A DNA stretch of 64,000 bases from Roridomyces roridus (taxonomy: Eukaryota; Basidiomycota; Agaricomycetes; Agaricales; Mycenaceae): assembly GCA_029378245.1 (NCBI GenBank), contig JARKIF010000007.1, positions 434,001 to 498,000 of the forward strand, in the 5' to 3' direction. Position 1 is the first letter of the stretch; every line of letters begins with the position of its first letter. A program made the position numbers and the translations under genes. The notes beneath the pieces are model-generated. The model was not told the origin of the DNA, did no database searches, and saw only the letters and a list, made by a program, of their open reading frames with translations. Shown in pieces: positions 1 through 11,851 of this stretch.

Positions 1-1318
1 TCTCTGGAATGAACATTAAGCAAGTCGAAAAATTCGTAATCCAAAGGACATGCCGTGCGCCGGGAGTTCGACCGAGTGGCTCCTTAATCTTTGCATCGAT
101 TGTGTCGTAGAAAGCCCCCAAAATCACATTCCGACCACTCTTCGGGAACTTGAGGAGCCCGCGCTTCTTGCGGGAATCACCTCCGGGTACGCGCTCATCA
201 TCCGAATGAGTGGCCTCCTCGTTGGCCATCCGCAGAATGGGCTTGCGGTAGCCAAGTTGCTTGACTTTCTGGTAGCGCGCATCTGAACGCTGTCATGATT
301 CAATGTCAGTGAAAAAAGTATGGGTTGACGAAATTGGACATTACCCGGGCACGGCGCTTCACCGCATTCTGCCGTTGATGCGCCAGGGCGAGGCTGCCGG
401 GGGTGTTGAACTCCTTGTGGCTGTTTCCCTTGATCGTGCCATACACGAAGTTGTCGTACATTTCTGACAAAAGGTGATAGTCGGTAGCAACATTGACTGA
501 TACTTCGAGTGCGCTGAACCCATGCCATTGGGCGATATTGCTGAAAGTTGAAACGGCGATATGGCGATGAAGCACATTGTATGTCGATTGGAGAGGGCCG
601 AAGACATCTGGGTGGAACGTTTTGAGTCCCGCCTTTGAGACCGCTCCGTAGAAAAATGAAATGTGCTCAGCTGGGATTTCAGCAATATCGCGTGCAATAT
701 TGCCGTATTCGCCTGCTGCACCGTCACCGTCAGCGACAACCTTCGCCTCCTTGAGGAGGCGTTTGGCGCGCTTCAATGCGTCCGCATTTGGCTGCCTCGC
801 CACATCGACAAGGCTCCTCACGTGCGCCTCCATATCATCGTCGCCATCGAAGCGTTTGTCGTAGTGGTCGATGAAATCATCTGCCGGCGTCAAGACGGCG
901 TCGGCGGTGAACAGACTACAGGCCATGCGAATGTGGCGCTGAAATGCGCGCTGGGCTTTGTCAGTCTCGTGCGGCAGTGGAAGCTTTGATCACACACCTG
1001 AGTGGCCTTTGCAAATTCGGGAACATTATCTGGTGCAATCCCATGCTGCTTGCGACGAGTCTTGGGTTTCGGGTCCGCGTTTGCTGCAGTGGGAGCCCCA
1101 GCGGCTTCACTCCCGCCACTCGAGCCCGCCGCTGCGCCACTCGCACCTGCCGCCCCGGTAGCCGCACCTGCAGTCCCGCTGGCAGTGCCTGCAGCTCCTC
1201 CACCTGCAGCACCAGAGCCACTAGCAGGCACAGAGGTCGTTCCCCGCGTAAACTTGCTGCGGGCTTTCTTGGTCTTCAAGGTGACGTTATTGGTGCTACC
1301 CTTGCGTTTTGGGGGCAT
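1..1318 (-). CDS. Hypothetical Agaricomycete protein, truncated at window edge
   Basis: I do not recognise a named domain. Three exons join in frame: 1318-998, 950-345 and 289 to the window edge, with GT-AG introns of 47 and 55 bases. The start is MPPKRKGS, followed by a basic segment (KTKKARSK) that could act as a nuclear localisation signal. Residues about 30-80 are a Gly/Ala/Ser-rich low-complexity stretch. A predominantly helical region follows (KRFDGDDDMEAHVRSLV ... ALKRAKRLLKEAK), and the last visible part is again basic (DSRKKRGLLKFPKSGRN). The basic, low-complexity start and globular remainder resemble multi-copy orphan proteins of mushrooms, but this is an impression. The 3' end lies beyond base 1. 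No lesion is visible in the part present. Confidence 0.65.
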
Positions 1319-2317
1319 AGTGGTGATGTAGTAGTCAAATTAGAGTCGAAGAATGGGGGTGTGGGCCTCTGAGACCAGGAGACAGAATGAAAGTGGAAGA
1401 CAAAGGGACCCGGAGGCAATAAAATTAGATAAGATGCACGTACATCGTGTTTCGGTCAGGCACGTTGACGCGCGGCGTCACGGTCCGAGTTTGCGCGGTT
1501 TATGCTCACCGTTTGAACCCTGCGTGAGCCGAAGCAATAAATATTCGGGGGCTGGCAAGGGATCCGAGAGGGTAATGGTAACTTGTTCCTTATATCCCGT
1601 GCCCGCCGCCGAAAGACAGGTAGACGGCGGGTGCTGTGGAGAGCGTGAGACGAGAACACTCATTTCCAATGTATGTAGATGAGAGCCTAGAGAAGAGTCG
1701 GGCACGAGAGGGAAGCTCAAAAAATCAAACACCAGGGAGGGAAAGGCGGGAAACAAGTGTGGTTTCGGTCACTACACACAATATGTACAAGATAGCTAGA
1801 CATGTAAGTAGGGCAACAAAGGCAATGGAAAATTGCTCACCGAGTCCCCAATGTGTCCAGCACACTGTCCCTACATCCTCAACCCCAGTCCAGCAGAGAA
1901 TCCCGAGCCCTTCGCAATGCACAGTGGTTGGGAGTTTGGTGCGGATGGCCAAGCAAAGCGTAGACATGAACGGGCTGTTGCACGAGGGGAGCTTCAACAG
2001 GCGTCGTTGTTGAGCGTGGAGGACCAGGGAGAGGCGACGGTGGTACAGGTCAGAGACGCGGTGACAGATTGATGGGTGATCCGTCTCGACGATCTCGTAC
2101 AGCCTTTGGTGACACATCAAGCGAGCCGGCCCGTATCACCGGCCCGAACTCATATCAAATGCCCTGTCGAAGGCCGTGTCGAACGCCGCGACGTAGGCCA
2201 TGTGGACGCCCCGTGGTAAAATGCCACGGGGTTTGCCCCCTGTGAGAAACGGGACACCGATTCCATAGAGTACAACAAACTAAACGACAGCAGCCTTCTC
2301 TCTCTCCTCCCGCTCAG
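1319..2317. other. Intergenic region, no gene seen
   Basis: About 1 kb between the divergently placed start of the left-edge gene and the 3' end of the F-box gene. The only open frames are short and look non-coding. The part next to 1319 should hold the promoter of the left-edge gene. One short perfect hairpin is listed separately. Confidence 0.5.
2209..2231. repeat. Short perfect hairpin
   Basis: CCCCGTGG at 2209-2216 and CCACGGGG at 2224-2231 form an 8-bp perfect stem with the 7-base loop TAAAATG. It lies about 90 bases downstream of the F-box gene's stop. No function can be assigned. Confidence 0.4.
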
Positions 2318-3271
2318 CTAAAAAGACGCATCAGCCAGGTATTGACACAGTGCGACGGACACACCTTTCGCAAGAGCCCTCCGATCACGCATGTACTCCT
2401 CCGCAAGTGGCCACGCGTCATGAACCCAGCGCGTGCTCCACGCACCGCCGATGGGCGGAGTCATCACGACGACGCGGGGGTCGGGGTGGCGTGGGCGCAC
2501 ACCGGTGAGCTGGTCAAAGTACATGGTCTCGGAGAGCAGAAGAAGGATTTGTAAGCGCGGACGGCGCGCAGGGTCAAGGAGGGGATCAAAAGCTACGAGC
2601 GTAGTGGGCAGCTGAGAACCATAAGCGACAGAGAGGTGGGTGAGCGCTGTGAAGGGCTCAAAGGACGGGAGGGAGATGTTCCAGGACGAGTCGATGAATG
2701 TGACGTCAAGGTGAGTGAGGCGGGAGATGACATTGCTCTCCGCAAGCTGTGGGAACTGAAAGTCGAATGTGTGGTCAACGGCGAGACGAGTGAGTGGCAA
2801 GCGAGCGAGAGCGGTACACACGGCATCGGTGAGCTGGCAAGCCCACCATCCGAGCTCCGTCGCGCCTGTGCATGCCTCGAGCACCGCAACAAGCTCCACA
2901 TCTGCGAGCCTACCGACGCGTAGCTGCTGGACGTGCTTCGCGAAAAAGGCGGCTGGGCGGAGGGCAAGTGTCCGAAGAAACTGAGGTATTGGTGCCTCCT
3001 TTTTCTTGAGAACCGGAGCCTTCTTGGATTTGTTCATCCGATACGAGAGGCTCATCCGGGCCTCATAGGTCGGTTGAGCATCTTGACTTTGTTCTCTGTC
3101 GCGGGTGACGATGACTCGAGAATAGATGATAGGCTCGATCCAATCCTGGACGCGGCGAGCGACGACCGCGAGTCGTAGGGCCGTGAGAATGTCGGAATGA
3201 GCGGCGAGCTCGAAGATGACCCGCTCGAGTTCGACTGGAAGATCAAGTCGATTGCGACGCATGTGGATCAA
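2318..3271 (-). CDS. F-box-like protein
   Basis: A single open frame of 317 residues. The N-terminus (LDLPVELERVIFELAAHSDI, residues about 8-27) is the short F-box-like helix motif of the very large Agaricomycete families that start with LPxELxRxIFELAA. Such proteins act as substrate receptors of SCF ubiquitin ligases. The rest is a leucine-rich, repeat-like C-terminus (TALARLPLTRLAVDHTF, RLTHLDVTFIDSS, ALTHLSVAYGSQL), consistent with a degenerate LRR receptor domain. Translation may start at MIHMRR (3271) or the second Met (3262). No intron is needed. The family assignment rests on the motif; the substrate is unknown. Confidence 0.75.
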   Translation of the reverse strand: MIHMRRNRLDLPVELERVIFELAAHSDILTALRLAVVARRVQDWIEPIIYSRVIVTRDREQSQDAQPTYEARMSLSYRMNKSKKAPVLKKKEAPIPQFLRTLALRPAAFFAKHVQQLRVGRLADVELVAVLEACTGATELGWWACQLTDAVCTALARLPLTRLAVDHTFDFQFPQLAESNVISRLTHLDVTFIDSSWNISLPSFEPFTALTHLSVAYGSQLPTTLVAFDPLLDPARRPRLQILLLLSETMYFDQLTGVRPRHPDPRVVVMTPPIGGAWSTRWVHDAWPLAEEYMRDRRALAKGVSVALCQYLADASF

Positions 3272-3410
3272 GCATAGGAGATCACAACAAGTGTAATCAA
3301 CCTTTCAGATGAAAGAATTGATTCGGCTGGGTACATAGACGCTATCTACCGCTAAGAAGGCCATTGTACATTTTTTGTAGTTTTATTGCTTTTTTTTTGA
3401 TCATTTTCCA

Positions 3411-4722
3411 CTATTTCAGTTTTTGAATACGAAATTGTCGGCAAGTGGGCAGTCTTGGTCGCGCACTCTGCCTGACAATGGCCCCGGGGACGTAGGGCTT
3501 GTTCGCTGATGAGGGCTTTGTAACCTCGCGAGGGCATGCAGAAAGGTCTTCCACAGGTGAGGATGCAGGTGAAGTAGGGGGCGTGGAACACCTCGTAAGG
3601 GTGAATGCATCGATGGAGGAGTCGGAATGCGACGACGACGAACTCCCCAAAGAGGACGAGAACCGAATCTGGGGCGCAATGGGCCGCCGGAGCGCAGCTG
3701 AGCACGGCGTGGTACCAAAGGGCTCGGCTGCCACATTGGGAAGGGGAGAGATGACCCACTGACCCGTAGGGAGAGCGGGGCGTAGCGGCCCACGGGCCCG
3801 GGGTGGCTCCGTAAAGCACTCGATGTCTGCGATAGCGTTCCGAAACTCTTCCAGGGAGGGACGCTGAAGCGGGTCCTGATGGAAGCACCGCCGCAAAAGA
3901 AGGAAGGTGGGCTGGGTCACTGGTAGCGTGTCCCAGAGATACTCGGGATCATCGCAAAATGCGGCAAAGCCAGGATCGGAGGGCTCAGCGGACTCCCATG
4001 GGGTGCGTTCACAAACCATGATGGTAAACAGAACACTGAGCGCCCAGAGATCCGAGTGGCGGGCGGAATATGAGTCCTTGGTCGGGTTAAGAGATTCTGG
4101 AACATGGATTAGCGAGAGAGAAGGACAGAGGGATACGGAGCAACTAACCTGGACTCATATACAAGCGGGTACCGCATCCAAGCCGCTGGGAGAACTCGTC
4201 CCGCGTCGCCAGGCCAAAGTCGGCAAGGCGGAGATCCGTGCCGGCGGCCTCGCAGAGTATATTCTGCGGCTTAATATCCCGGTGGAATACGCCACGCTGG
4301 TGCATGCGCTCAACGGCGTCAATGAGTTCCCCTAGAGTCTTCTTGACGAGGGTGAGGCTGTTATGAAAGACCTGACGCTCGAAGAGCGCAACAGAGAGGT
4401 CCCCGCCGGCGGCGAGCTCGAGAACGACGAAGACAAGGTCGTCCTCTACAAAGTGACGAATGAGGCGGATGACGCCTGGCTCCCCGCTGAGCATCTGGTG
4501 TAGCTCCAGCTCGCTCGCCTGTGCGTGGGCAGCACGAGTGCCGGGCTCATACGTGGGCATGCATTTGACAGCCACATGTGCCTTGGCGTCACAGTCCCAG
4601 GCCTTGTAGACCTTGCCGTGGGCCCCAGAGCCCAAGAGGCTCAGGAGCTGGACGGTGCCGTCGTCGATAAAGTGTTTTGTCAGGTCGGGAAGGAGGGCGG
4701 AGGCGGCAGAAGAAGAAGGCAT
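3411..4722 (-). CDS. Ran1/Sks1-like protein kinase 1, left copy
   Basis: Serine/threonine kinase with exons 4722-4149 and 4096-3411 (52-base GT-AG intron). Visible motifs: glycine loop GSGAHGKVYKAW, VAIK-type lysine in HVAVKCMP, catalytic loop FHRDIKPQN, DFG in LADFGLATRD, activation-segment end LGCGTRLYMSPES. The HRDIKPxN, LADFGLAT and GCGT-x2-YMSP series matches yeast Ran1/Sks1/Vhs1-type kinases. The tail after about residue 300 is Ser/Pro-rich with STPPTSP and ends LPTCRQF followed by a few basic residues. These two tail motifs are shared with the three other kinases here. Its partner is at 60276-61559 in the opposite orientation. The intron in both sits at the same codon (MSP|E). It looks intact. 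Confidence 0.9.
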
Positions 4723-5458
4723 GGTGGTGGTGGAGGTTGGTAGCGATAGTGGAGGTCGTCGAAAGGCGTGGTAGGTCGTCGGGAGGAATGTCTCGAGTAG
4801 TAGATTGTGATGGTTGAAGATGAGGAGTGGTTTAACCTCGGGGGCGTCTTAAGTACTGGAAAGCGAGACAGGGACTTTGGTTTTGAAGTCGGTCAGGGTT
4901 TCCAGGTGAAACACGGGCAGAGTCTGCGGAGCACAAGTATCGCGGCAGACAGCCCGGGCAGTCTGTCGACAGGAGGGTGAAAGAGAGCAGCATTGTGGTG
5001 GTGGTGGTCTTTGTCCAAGTGAATTCTGATGCATCAATACTTTTCTTCCCCACACGCACGAGGGCATATCCACAGAAGTCCCGTACCCCGCATTCTGACG
5101 TCAAATTCTACGTTTTTCTCAACACTCGGTCCTTTCAGTGGCAAGCATGGCTGAGTCCAGTCGAATCCCTCCTTCAGCTCGTTTCCTTGAAGCCTCATGC
5201 CGCCACCCAACGAGAATGCATACTGTGCAGCCCGCCCTGAGTCAAGATGGCACACCAGCGCAAAGAGTTCACTGAAGCTCTCTTGAATCACCGTGACCGA
5301 CGGCCGCGCGCTCGCTCATTCCTGGAGCTGACGAGTTCCTACCCGTTCGTCCAACGTTGTACCGAATATTATATGCCTGAAACGATCGTTGCGTACAAGG
5401 CGTGTCGCGGAGGAGAGGTGAAGGCGCGTGGGGCTAGCCGTTAATGCAGCCGTCCCAC
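4723..5458. promoter_or_regulatory. Upstream region of kinase 1L
   Basis: No gene is seen. About 100 bases next to 4722 match, in reverse complement, the upstream region of kinase 1R just before 60276 (for example CTACTCAAGACATCCCT in the right copy against CTACTCGAGACATTCCT here). The duplication therefore included at least part of the promoter. The remainder up to the transposable element shows nothing I can name. Confidence 0.4.
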
Positions 5459-8400
5459 TATGACGGTTCGTTTGTACAAATATTGATTTAGCACGCGCGC
5501 GAGACATCCAGCGCGCGCGCCATCGGCTACGCCAATTTAATCAATAAAGCTGTAAGGCCGGCAAGCGGCAGGGCCTGCTACCGCTCAATGCCGACAGGTG
5601 CTTACTTACTTACCACCGAGACACCCAGAATCAACTGCATATTATTATCCACAACTCCATTTCAGTCGTCGCTCGTCCGTGCGCCCCGGCGTGCCGCACT
5701 CCCTCGCTCCTCCCCTCCCCTGCAAGCAAGACTCAAGTCACAAAATGTGAGTTGAAGCAAAAATAACACTACAGCATCATTGATTGTGTCGTCGCTCGTC
5801 CGTGCGCCGCACTCCCTCGCTCCCCTTGCAAAAACAAAGTCTTCGGCAAGTTCATTGGTCTTTACTGTCCGAGAATAACGGAGTGCTCTGGCAGAGACAT
5901 GGCTACACGGGGTGACCGATCGCGTAAGAAATTGTTAATACCAGGGATGTTACTAAATTGCAATGGCATGTTAACAATTTGGCAATGTTCGCACAGTTAA
6001 GAATCTGCAACATGAGATTTGCTAGCAATTTCTTAACACTGATGTGCCACATTTGGGTCAACCTCCGAAGCCTTACAGCTTTGCTTTCGCTCCATTCTGC
6101 TCCCTTCCTCAGTCCATAGACAAAAATGTTCACAAGATGCAAAACAAAATATATTTTGAGTAAGTAAATGAGGGCTACCCGCCAATTCATGTCAATACTA
6201 AGTGAGTGTACCAAACCAACAGTGAGCCGAACACCGGTGAGAGATGATTTCCAGTCAGTGTCCACAACTCAGAAGGGGCAATAATGTGAAGGAGGGAATG
6301 GGGGGATATAGACCAAATCTCCCGCGGAGCAACAGGTGGTCGGCGGCCGCAGATGATGACGTGGCGGGCGGTGACATGGGAACGACACTTGAGACGGCGA
6401 ACGAGACACAAGTGCTCAGTGCATAGAGCCAATAGGACTTGAGGCCTTGAGGGCTTGACCTCGAAGTTTGGATTCAACTTGAAGTCTTGCGGGAAATGGC
6501 TTGAGGTGGGACTTGCTTGCGAAAAAAAACTTGAAGTCTTCATTGAGCCTTTGAGTTGTAGTGACAGGCGGAACAGCGGCTTGAGGGACACCAGCATGAT
6601 CTTGCTCTGGTGGTAGAAACATCTTGGAGTGGTTCAATTGCCACCGTTTTCGAGGGATCTTGAGGAGGAGCCAGAGGGAGGAGGAAGTGGAAGGAAAGAG
6701 AAAGCGACAAAAGTCACGCCATGTTGACTTACCTCACGTTATGATGTGATCGGAGTTTGAAATAATTTTGGTAAGCCGCTGTTGAACTGCCCCTTTGGGT
6801 CGGCTTTGACAGCGGCTTGAGACGGCTTCAGGGCTGCTGGCGGAAAGCGAACACATCTACCAAAACTGGTGTGATCCGACATTAACAACGTGTTAAGACT
6901 TACATCTTGTCATATCCTTACAAAAATCTTACCAAAATGCTAGTAACGGATGCAACAAATTGGCAAGTTGGCGTGTGTTAACAAATCACAACATTTCCGT
7001 GCAGCCGTGTAGGGTTGGACACGGGTTCATACCCGTACGGGTAAAAACCGCGGAATGGACCCGCGGGTTGCACGGGTACGGGTACGGGTCAGAGATTCCG
7101 ACCCGGCTCAAACCCGCGACCGACCCGTGCATGCGGCCATTGCTTCGGCATAGGTGGCATCCAATTTCCAAGGGTTTTTCGATGAAAGTCTGTGATTGCA
7201 AGGCTGATAATGACAAGAATGGGGACAATCTGAACTCACTTCGATGTATTTCAAGCCGTCTACCCGCGGGTATACGGGTTGTGACCCGTACCCGTGCGGG
7301 TCGGGTCAAGCACGGGTACGGGTACGGGTCGACCCTCTGTGACCCGTACCCGACCCGTGTTCAACCCTAGACATGGCAAGCTTCTGCTTGGCAAGAAATC
7401 GGGAGGCGGCGGGAGGAGGCGGGATGCAAAAACGGAAGGGGTTCCTTGAGGCTTGTGACAGTCCTGGGATTTCCTTCGGCAAAGAACCCAACATCTGTGC
7501 ATGACATTTGCACAGATGTTGAAAAATCAATCGGATAGGACTGCTCCCGGGAGTTGAGGTCATCCATATTGCGCTGAGGGTGCGGCAATCATCAGCTTCA
7601 ACAAGAATTTGGCTGGATCCATCAGTGCTGACGCAAAACCGAACGACAAAAACGTGATGGCCCGCCAAAACCAAAAATTAGGGCGCCCTATAGAAACCTG
7701 TACCTAACGGTATCAGGAATTTGATGACACGTGAAACTAGATACAAGACTACTGAGCTCGGCACAACTCGGCACCATGCTCGGAGCCCAACTCCGAGCCA
7801 AGGCTACAGGTTGTGTGGCACAAGCTGAGGATTCGAGGAACACAACGCCAACACAATGCGACCATGGCCCGCTGGGGACTTGCCAGCGGCTGCCAGTTCC
7901 CAGCAGCGAAGTGTGTCGACAAGCCGAATCAAGCCATGTTTTATCAAGGCTCAGCGGGGTTGCGGTCCATGAGGAAGAGGTGGAGGTTGATTTTTGGGCT
8001 GTGGGTCCGAGTCTCAGAGTCATGAACCGTTGTCTGGAATCTCGGTGTCGCGTCTACCGTCGAGGTGGTGAGTGGGACGAAGAAAAAAATTGACAGCAAG
8101 TGACGTATCGAAGCGGTGCCGATCATTGTCCCTGTTTGCCAGCTACCCAGCTGCTTACTAAACATTCCTTCTTGTCCTCCTCCTCTACCAACCTCCGGAA
8201 CCAACGAGACCCATTGAATACCGGCGGCGCTTTACCGCCACCCGCGAAGTACCTCAAACCTGTCGCGCTTCCCACGGACCTGGATGGTGTTCAGACTCCG
8301 GAGCAGGCCCGTCCATCTCTGCACGGGAGTCCATTGGGTCAGGTCACTGGTGCCCACTTCCCGTGCAGGAATAGCGCTGGACACTTTGTGGGGAACTTGG

Positions 8401-8553
8401 TTGAGCGGACATGAGCTGGCTGGGCAATAGCACCTGTACCCGTAGCTTTAGTTATGTAATCTACAGTCTGCGTGTGCTCAAGTGGGCGCGCGCGCTAAAT
8501 TGTTCGCGCGGGCGCAAAATGTATTTTTGTACAAACGAACCGTCATATCCCAC
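5453..8553. mobile_element. 3.09-kb TIR transposable element with 6-bp target duplication
   Basis: The element proper is 5459-8547. The left end starts TATGACGGTTCGTTTGTAC (22-base match, 5459-5480) and the right end is its exact reverse complement (8526-8547). Both ends are followed inward by GCGCGCG-rich sequence. The identical hexamer TCCCAC flanks both sides (5453-5458 and 8548-8553) and looks like a target-site duplication. No transposase can be read inside; only short random frames are open, so it is non-autonomous. The interior holds a hAT-like MITE (7010-7369), a CTTGAGG-rich stretch around 6430-6650, and a partial repeat of CGTCGCTCGTCCGTGCGC at about 5666 and 5790. I cannot name the superfamily. 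Confidence 0.75.
7010..7369. mobile_element. hAT-like MITE rich in ACGGGT repeats
   Basis: 360 bases bounded by TAGGGTTGGACACGGGT (left) and, in reverse complement, TAGGGTTGAACACGGGT (right). Subterminal parts are dense in ACCCGTACCCGT / ACGGGTACGGGT on both ends (7032-7090 and 7265-7350). TAGGG-type ends with subterminal repeats are typical of non-autonomous hAT elements. No clean 8-bp target duplication remains (GCAGCCGTG against GACATGGCA). The element lies inside the 3.1-kb TIR element. Confidence 0.6.
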
Positions 8554-8687
8554 GAGTCAGAGCGGTGGGTGTGCGCATGGGAGCAGAATTCAAAGAGCTA
8601 CATTCGATGATCTACCAAATACAAATCTAAGATACAAGGTCCATTCCCTTCTACCCAATTCTATCCCGAATTCCCGCCCAGTCCTGC

Positions 8688-9892
8688 TTATCGTTGGCGA
8701 GTAAGAAACTCGCGGCACGTCGGTAGCATGGGACGTGAGTTTTGGGCGGTGGCGACTTGGACTTGGACTGTGGGCGGGGATGGGACGCGCCCACTGCCGG
8801 CCGAGGAAAGTGGGGAAGTAGGAGGAGTAGAAACTTCCGACGCGGCGGACGAGTCAGAGTAGACAGAGGACGTCGAATACGACGAAGACTCCGTGTGGTA
8901 CAGTGTATTAGAGCTCTGTGCCAGCGTGGCAGACGGGCCCGTGGGTGGGAATGTCGGCGGAGCCACGACGTCGCGATTCAGGTCCGTGAACGACTCCACC
9001 GCGTTCACTGCCTTGCGGAACTGCATAATGCTCGGGCGTTTCCACGGCTCAGGGTGGAAGCACCGCTGAAGCAGCTCGGAGGCTTCCCGTGTGATGGGGA
9101 GAGTTTCGTAGAGGTAGTCTGCGTTGTTACAGAACGCAGAGTAGTAGGGATCCTCGGCGTCAGTCGACGTCCAAGGGATGCCGCCCCCGATCATCGTAGC
9201 GAATATGACGCTCAAGGCCCAGAGGTCGGCCAGGCGGGCGGAGTAGTTAGCCCAGGTGGAGTTCATGGACTCTGACCATTTATATGAGCAGTGATTCTCA
9301 CAAAAGAAGAATGCAACGCACCTGGGTAGATGTAGTATTGCGTCCCACACCCAAAGTCCTTGGTCAACTCATCCCGGGTGGAGAGACCAAAGTCCGCGAG
9401 GCGAATGTTGCTTCCATTTGCGTCGCAGAGGATGTTTTCGGGTTTGAGGTCCCGATGGAAAATGCCCTCTCGGTGGATGTAGTCCACGGCGTCGATGAGC
9501 TCGTTCATGGTGTTTTTGATGAGCGGGGTGTTGTCGACGAAGATCTGCCGGTCGACGATGGCAGAGTAGAGGTCACCGTCGTCAGCCAACTCTAGAACGG
9601 CAAAGACAAAGTCGCCCTCAGTGTGGTCACCGAGGAACTGGATGACCCCGTCGTGGCCGCTGAGCGACCCGTGGTGAGTCAGCTCCTTCTCCTGGATGCG
9701 GTGGGCGGCAGAGTCGGGTTCATATCTTGGCATGCACTTGACTGCCAAGTAATTTTTGTCTTCAACGTGGAAGCCCTTGTAAACCTTGCCGAATGACCCG
9801 TTTCCGAGTAGAGCGACAAGCTCGATGGTGTCCTCGACGATGAATCGGCCCGTGAGGTCGGGAAGACTGGCGGAGATGGAGGTGGATGGCAT
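8688..9892 (-). CDS. Ran1/Sks1-like protein kinase 2, left copy
   Basis: Exons 9892-9322 and 9271-8688, with a 50-base intron at the same codon as in kinase 1 (YP|E). I chose the Met at 9892 (MPSTSISASLPDLTGRF) because PDLTxxF also starts the homologous domain in the other three copies. Motifs: LLGNGSFGKVYKGF, YLAVKCMP, FHRDLKPENI, LADFGLSTRD, FGCGTQYYIYPES, PWKRPSIMQFRKAV. The tail contains a Ser-rich run, STPPTSP and the terminal LPTCREF. YIYPES replaces the usual MSPES after the activation segment. The frame is open throughout, unlike the right copy at 53075-54269. Confidence 0.9.
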
Positions 9893-10199
9893 GGTGTGGA
9901 TAGTTTGCAATGGTGGGTGTAAAGGACAGAAAGTCGTTGGCAATAGGAGGCGTCTCGAAAATCTTAAATAGACCCAGGGGAATCAAGACATGTTGGAGAC
10001 AGGAGATTTTGCCTCCGAGTATCCCGCGGAACCATTTGGAGGCTGGGCAGCGAGCGGCGTCGAGTCAAGTACTCGGGTGGCGAGTTGGTGCCACTTGGTG
10101 GTGAGGGAAGAGCAGAAGGAAAGTTGATACAATTGATGGCGATGACTCCCACGCGAGAGCGGCGAACACGGCTACTAGTTTAATACGCTCTACATCCTT
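9893..10199 (-). promoter_or_regulatory. Kinase 2L promoter region
   Basis: Sequence between the kinase 2L start and the SDR-L stop. On the minus strand a TATA-like TATTTAAGAT lies at 9970-9961, about 70 bases before the ATG. It is followed by a pyrimidine-rich leader. Almost the whole interval is repeated before kinase 2R, where the matching site reads CTTTTAAGAT. Confidence 0.5.
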
Positions 10200-11477
10200 T
10201 CACTCGATATCGCCCAATACTTTCTCAGTATAGTGAATCAAGCCCGAAACTGTCGCATCCGAGCCTCCGTACCCTTTCAGAGTAAACCCATTGAAAACAC
10301 CCTGTTCCAACATTTTAATTCAAGGAGCCTGGCACTAGGAAAAACACTCACAGCCTTGTGTGCTGTAGGGAGAGCAAAGTCCTCCCAGCCCTTGTGGTCC
10401 ACATCGGATACATGCGAGCTGATGACTTGACCGCGGCTCCCCCGGAAGAATACCCCGCGTTCTGCAGAAGAATCCAGCAACGCATACAGCATGTACTGGG
10501 CGCTTTCATCCTGCGAGGTGCCCATAATCGCCTTGAGGGTGTTGAAGAGCCATTTTAAAGGCGCGAAAAGCCATCCCATGGTGGAAATTGCCCCTCCAAC
10601 GGTGCGGACTTGGCCCGGAGAGATGTGCGTGAACGCGATGTTGGGATGCTCTGCAGCAAAGTACTGTGTACCTGAATTATCTGTTGAAACGATGTAGGTT
10701 GAAATCAGACATACCGCAACTAATCCATCGTTATACGCGACTCCGCGCAAAATTGTTTAATGGCTACGAGGGACTGGACACTGTCAGCCAGAGGATGATA
10801 CAAAAAAGAGAGCCTACGGGGGTCATGCCTTTGGTGAAATTCCATGCGTGCTTTTTCGCCTCTTGCAGACCAAGGTCCTGGGTCGGTATAGAGGCACCGA
10901 AACCAGCACCCTGGATGGTCATAAAATGTGCATGCTGTCCCTCCTTACGTGCGGATTCAAGCAGCGGCACGAGTTCCTTCAAAAAGGTGTAGCGCATGAA
11001 ATACCTGCGGGCACGTTCAATCCGCTTACAATAAATAATCCGAGCGACCTACCGCATAGCCAAGGATTCATCGAGCCCTTCGGGTATCTGTTGAGACAAC
11101 ACCATCGAGTTGGCCATGGGACCTCCTGCCGAAATAACCAGAAAGTTGATACGTCCGAGCCGCGCACGGAGCGCCCCGCACGCGACACGTACACTCTTGA
11201 TGCTCGTGGCATCGCACTGAACAAATTCGTGTGCCCATCCGGAGCTCGTTTTCAGCGGTCCTGGTTTTGGAAAGTCTGCGAGGATTCTCTCAGCTGCGGC
11301 GGCGCTGCGTCCAATGATGATAATGTGGGCAAAACCCTTGGTTTGTCGGGCAAATGCCTCTGCCATGGCCTGCCCTACGCCGGAGGTGCCTCCGACAAAG
11401 ACTGCGACTGGGATGTAGTTGGTGGAAAATATTGCGTTGGCAGCCTCGGCGACGGCGAGAGTTGGTGTTGTGGTCAT
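10200..11477 (-). CDS. Short-chain dehydrogenase-like protein, left copy (3' half uncertain)
   Basis: NAD(P)-binding Rossmann protein of the fungal SDR superfamily. Exon 1 is 11477-11053 and starts MTTTPTLAVAEAAN. The dinucleotide motif GGTSGVGQAMAEAF is intact, and NFLVISAGG matches the strand before the NAG-type motif. Exon 2 starts at 11004 (YFMRYTFLKELVPLL). Later exons carry VAYNDGLVA, YFAAEHPNIAFTHISPG and, last, GVLNGFTLKGYGG, ending at 10200. Between NFTKGMTP and VAYNDG no canonical GT-AG choice keeps the frame; the same bases occur in the right copy, so the problem predates the duplication or the splice is unusual. It is divergent from CAP10-L with 374 bases between starts. Substrate unknown. 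Confidence 0.7.
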
Positions 11478-11851
11478 TGGTGAGGAGCAAGATGCCGAGA
11501 CGCGTCGACTGATCAGATGGCCGTTTCCCAACCTTGACTTCAACTCTTTTCCAGCCTGTGATGTATGCCGATTGCATCGTACATATGCCAGATATTTTTC
11601 GTCTTTCGGTACTTGCCTTGACGTGAGCGACCAGGGCCTGACAGAACAATTTGCAGCTATGTAAAGGTTGTGCCTGCATGTACTTACGCTTTGGGCGAAA
11701 GAAATTTCTTGAATGAGTGTTGAGACGGGAGTCTGAATCTGTCGCATCTGGAAGTGAATGGTACGGGTTAGAGTTCGTTTGAAACACAACGCGGGCGGGG
11801 TTAGTAGACGCTGTCAATCACGACCATCACTAGGCTTGCTTTCGCTCTTCC
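11478..11851. promoter_or_regulatory. Divergent SDR-L / CAP10-L promoter
   Basis: A 374-base interval between two head-to-head start codons, so it must hold regulatory sequence for both genes. It is conserved in the right arm (51105-51478), although the match is patchy in the middle, around 11520-11700. I do not see a convincing TATA box. Confidence 0.5.

Noticed and set aside
1002..1331. Ala/Pro-rich plus-strand frame
   Set aside because: It is the antisense shadow of the Gly/Ala/Ser-rich exon of the left-edge gene, which has a coherent three-exon model on the minus strand.
7030..7350. Telomere-like or binding-site-like array of ACGGGT repeats
   Set aside because: The repeats are bounded by TAGGGTTG inverted ends and occur in both orientations, so they are the subterminal parts of a MITE rather than a telomere or an operator array.
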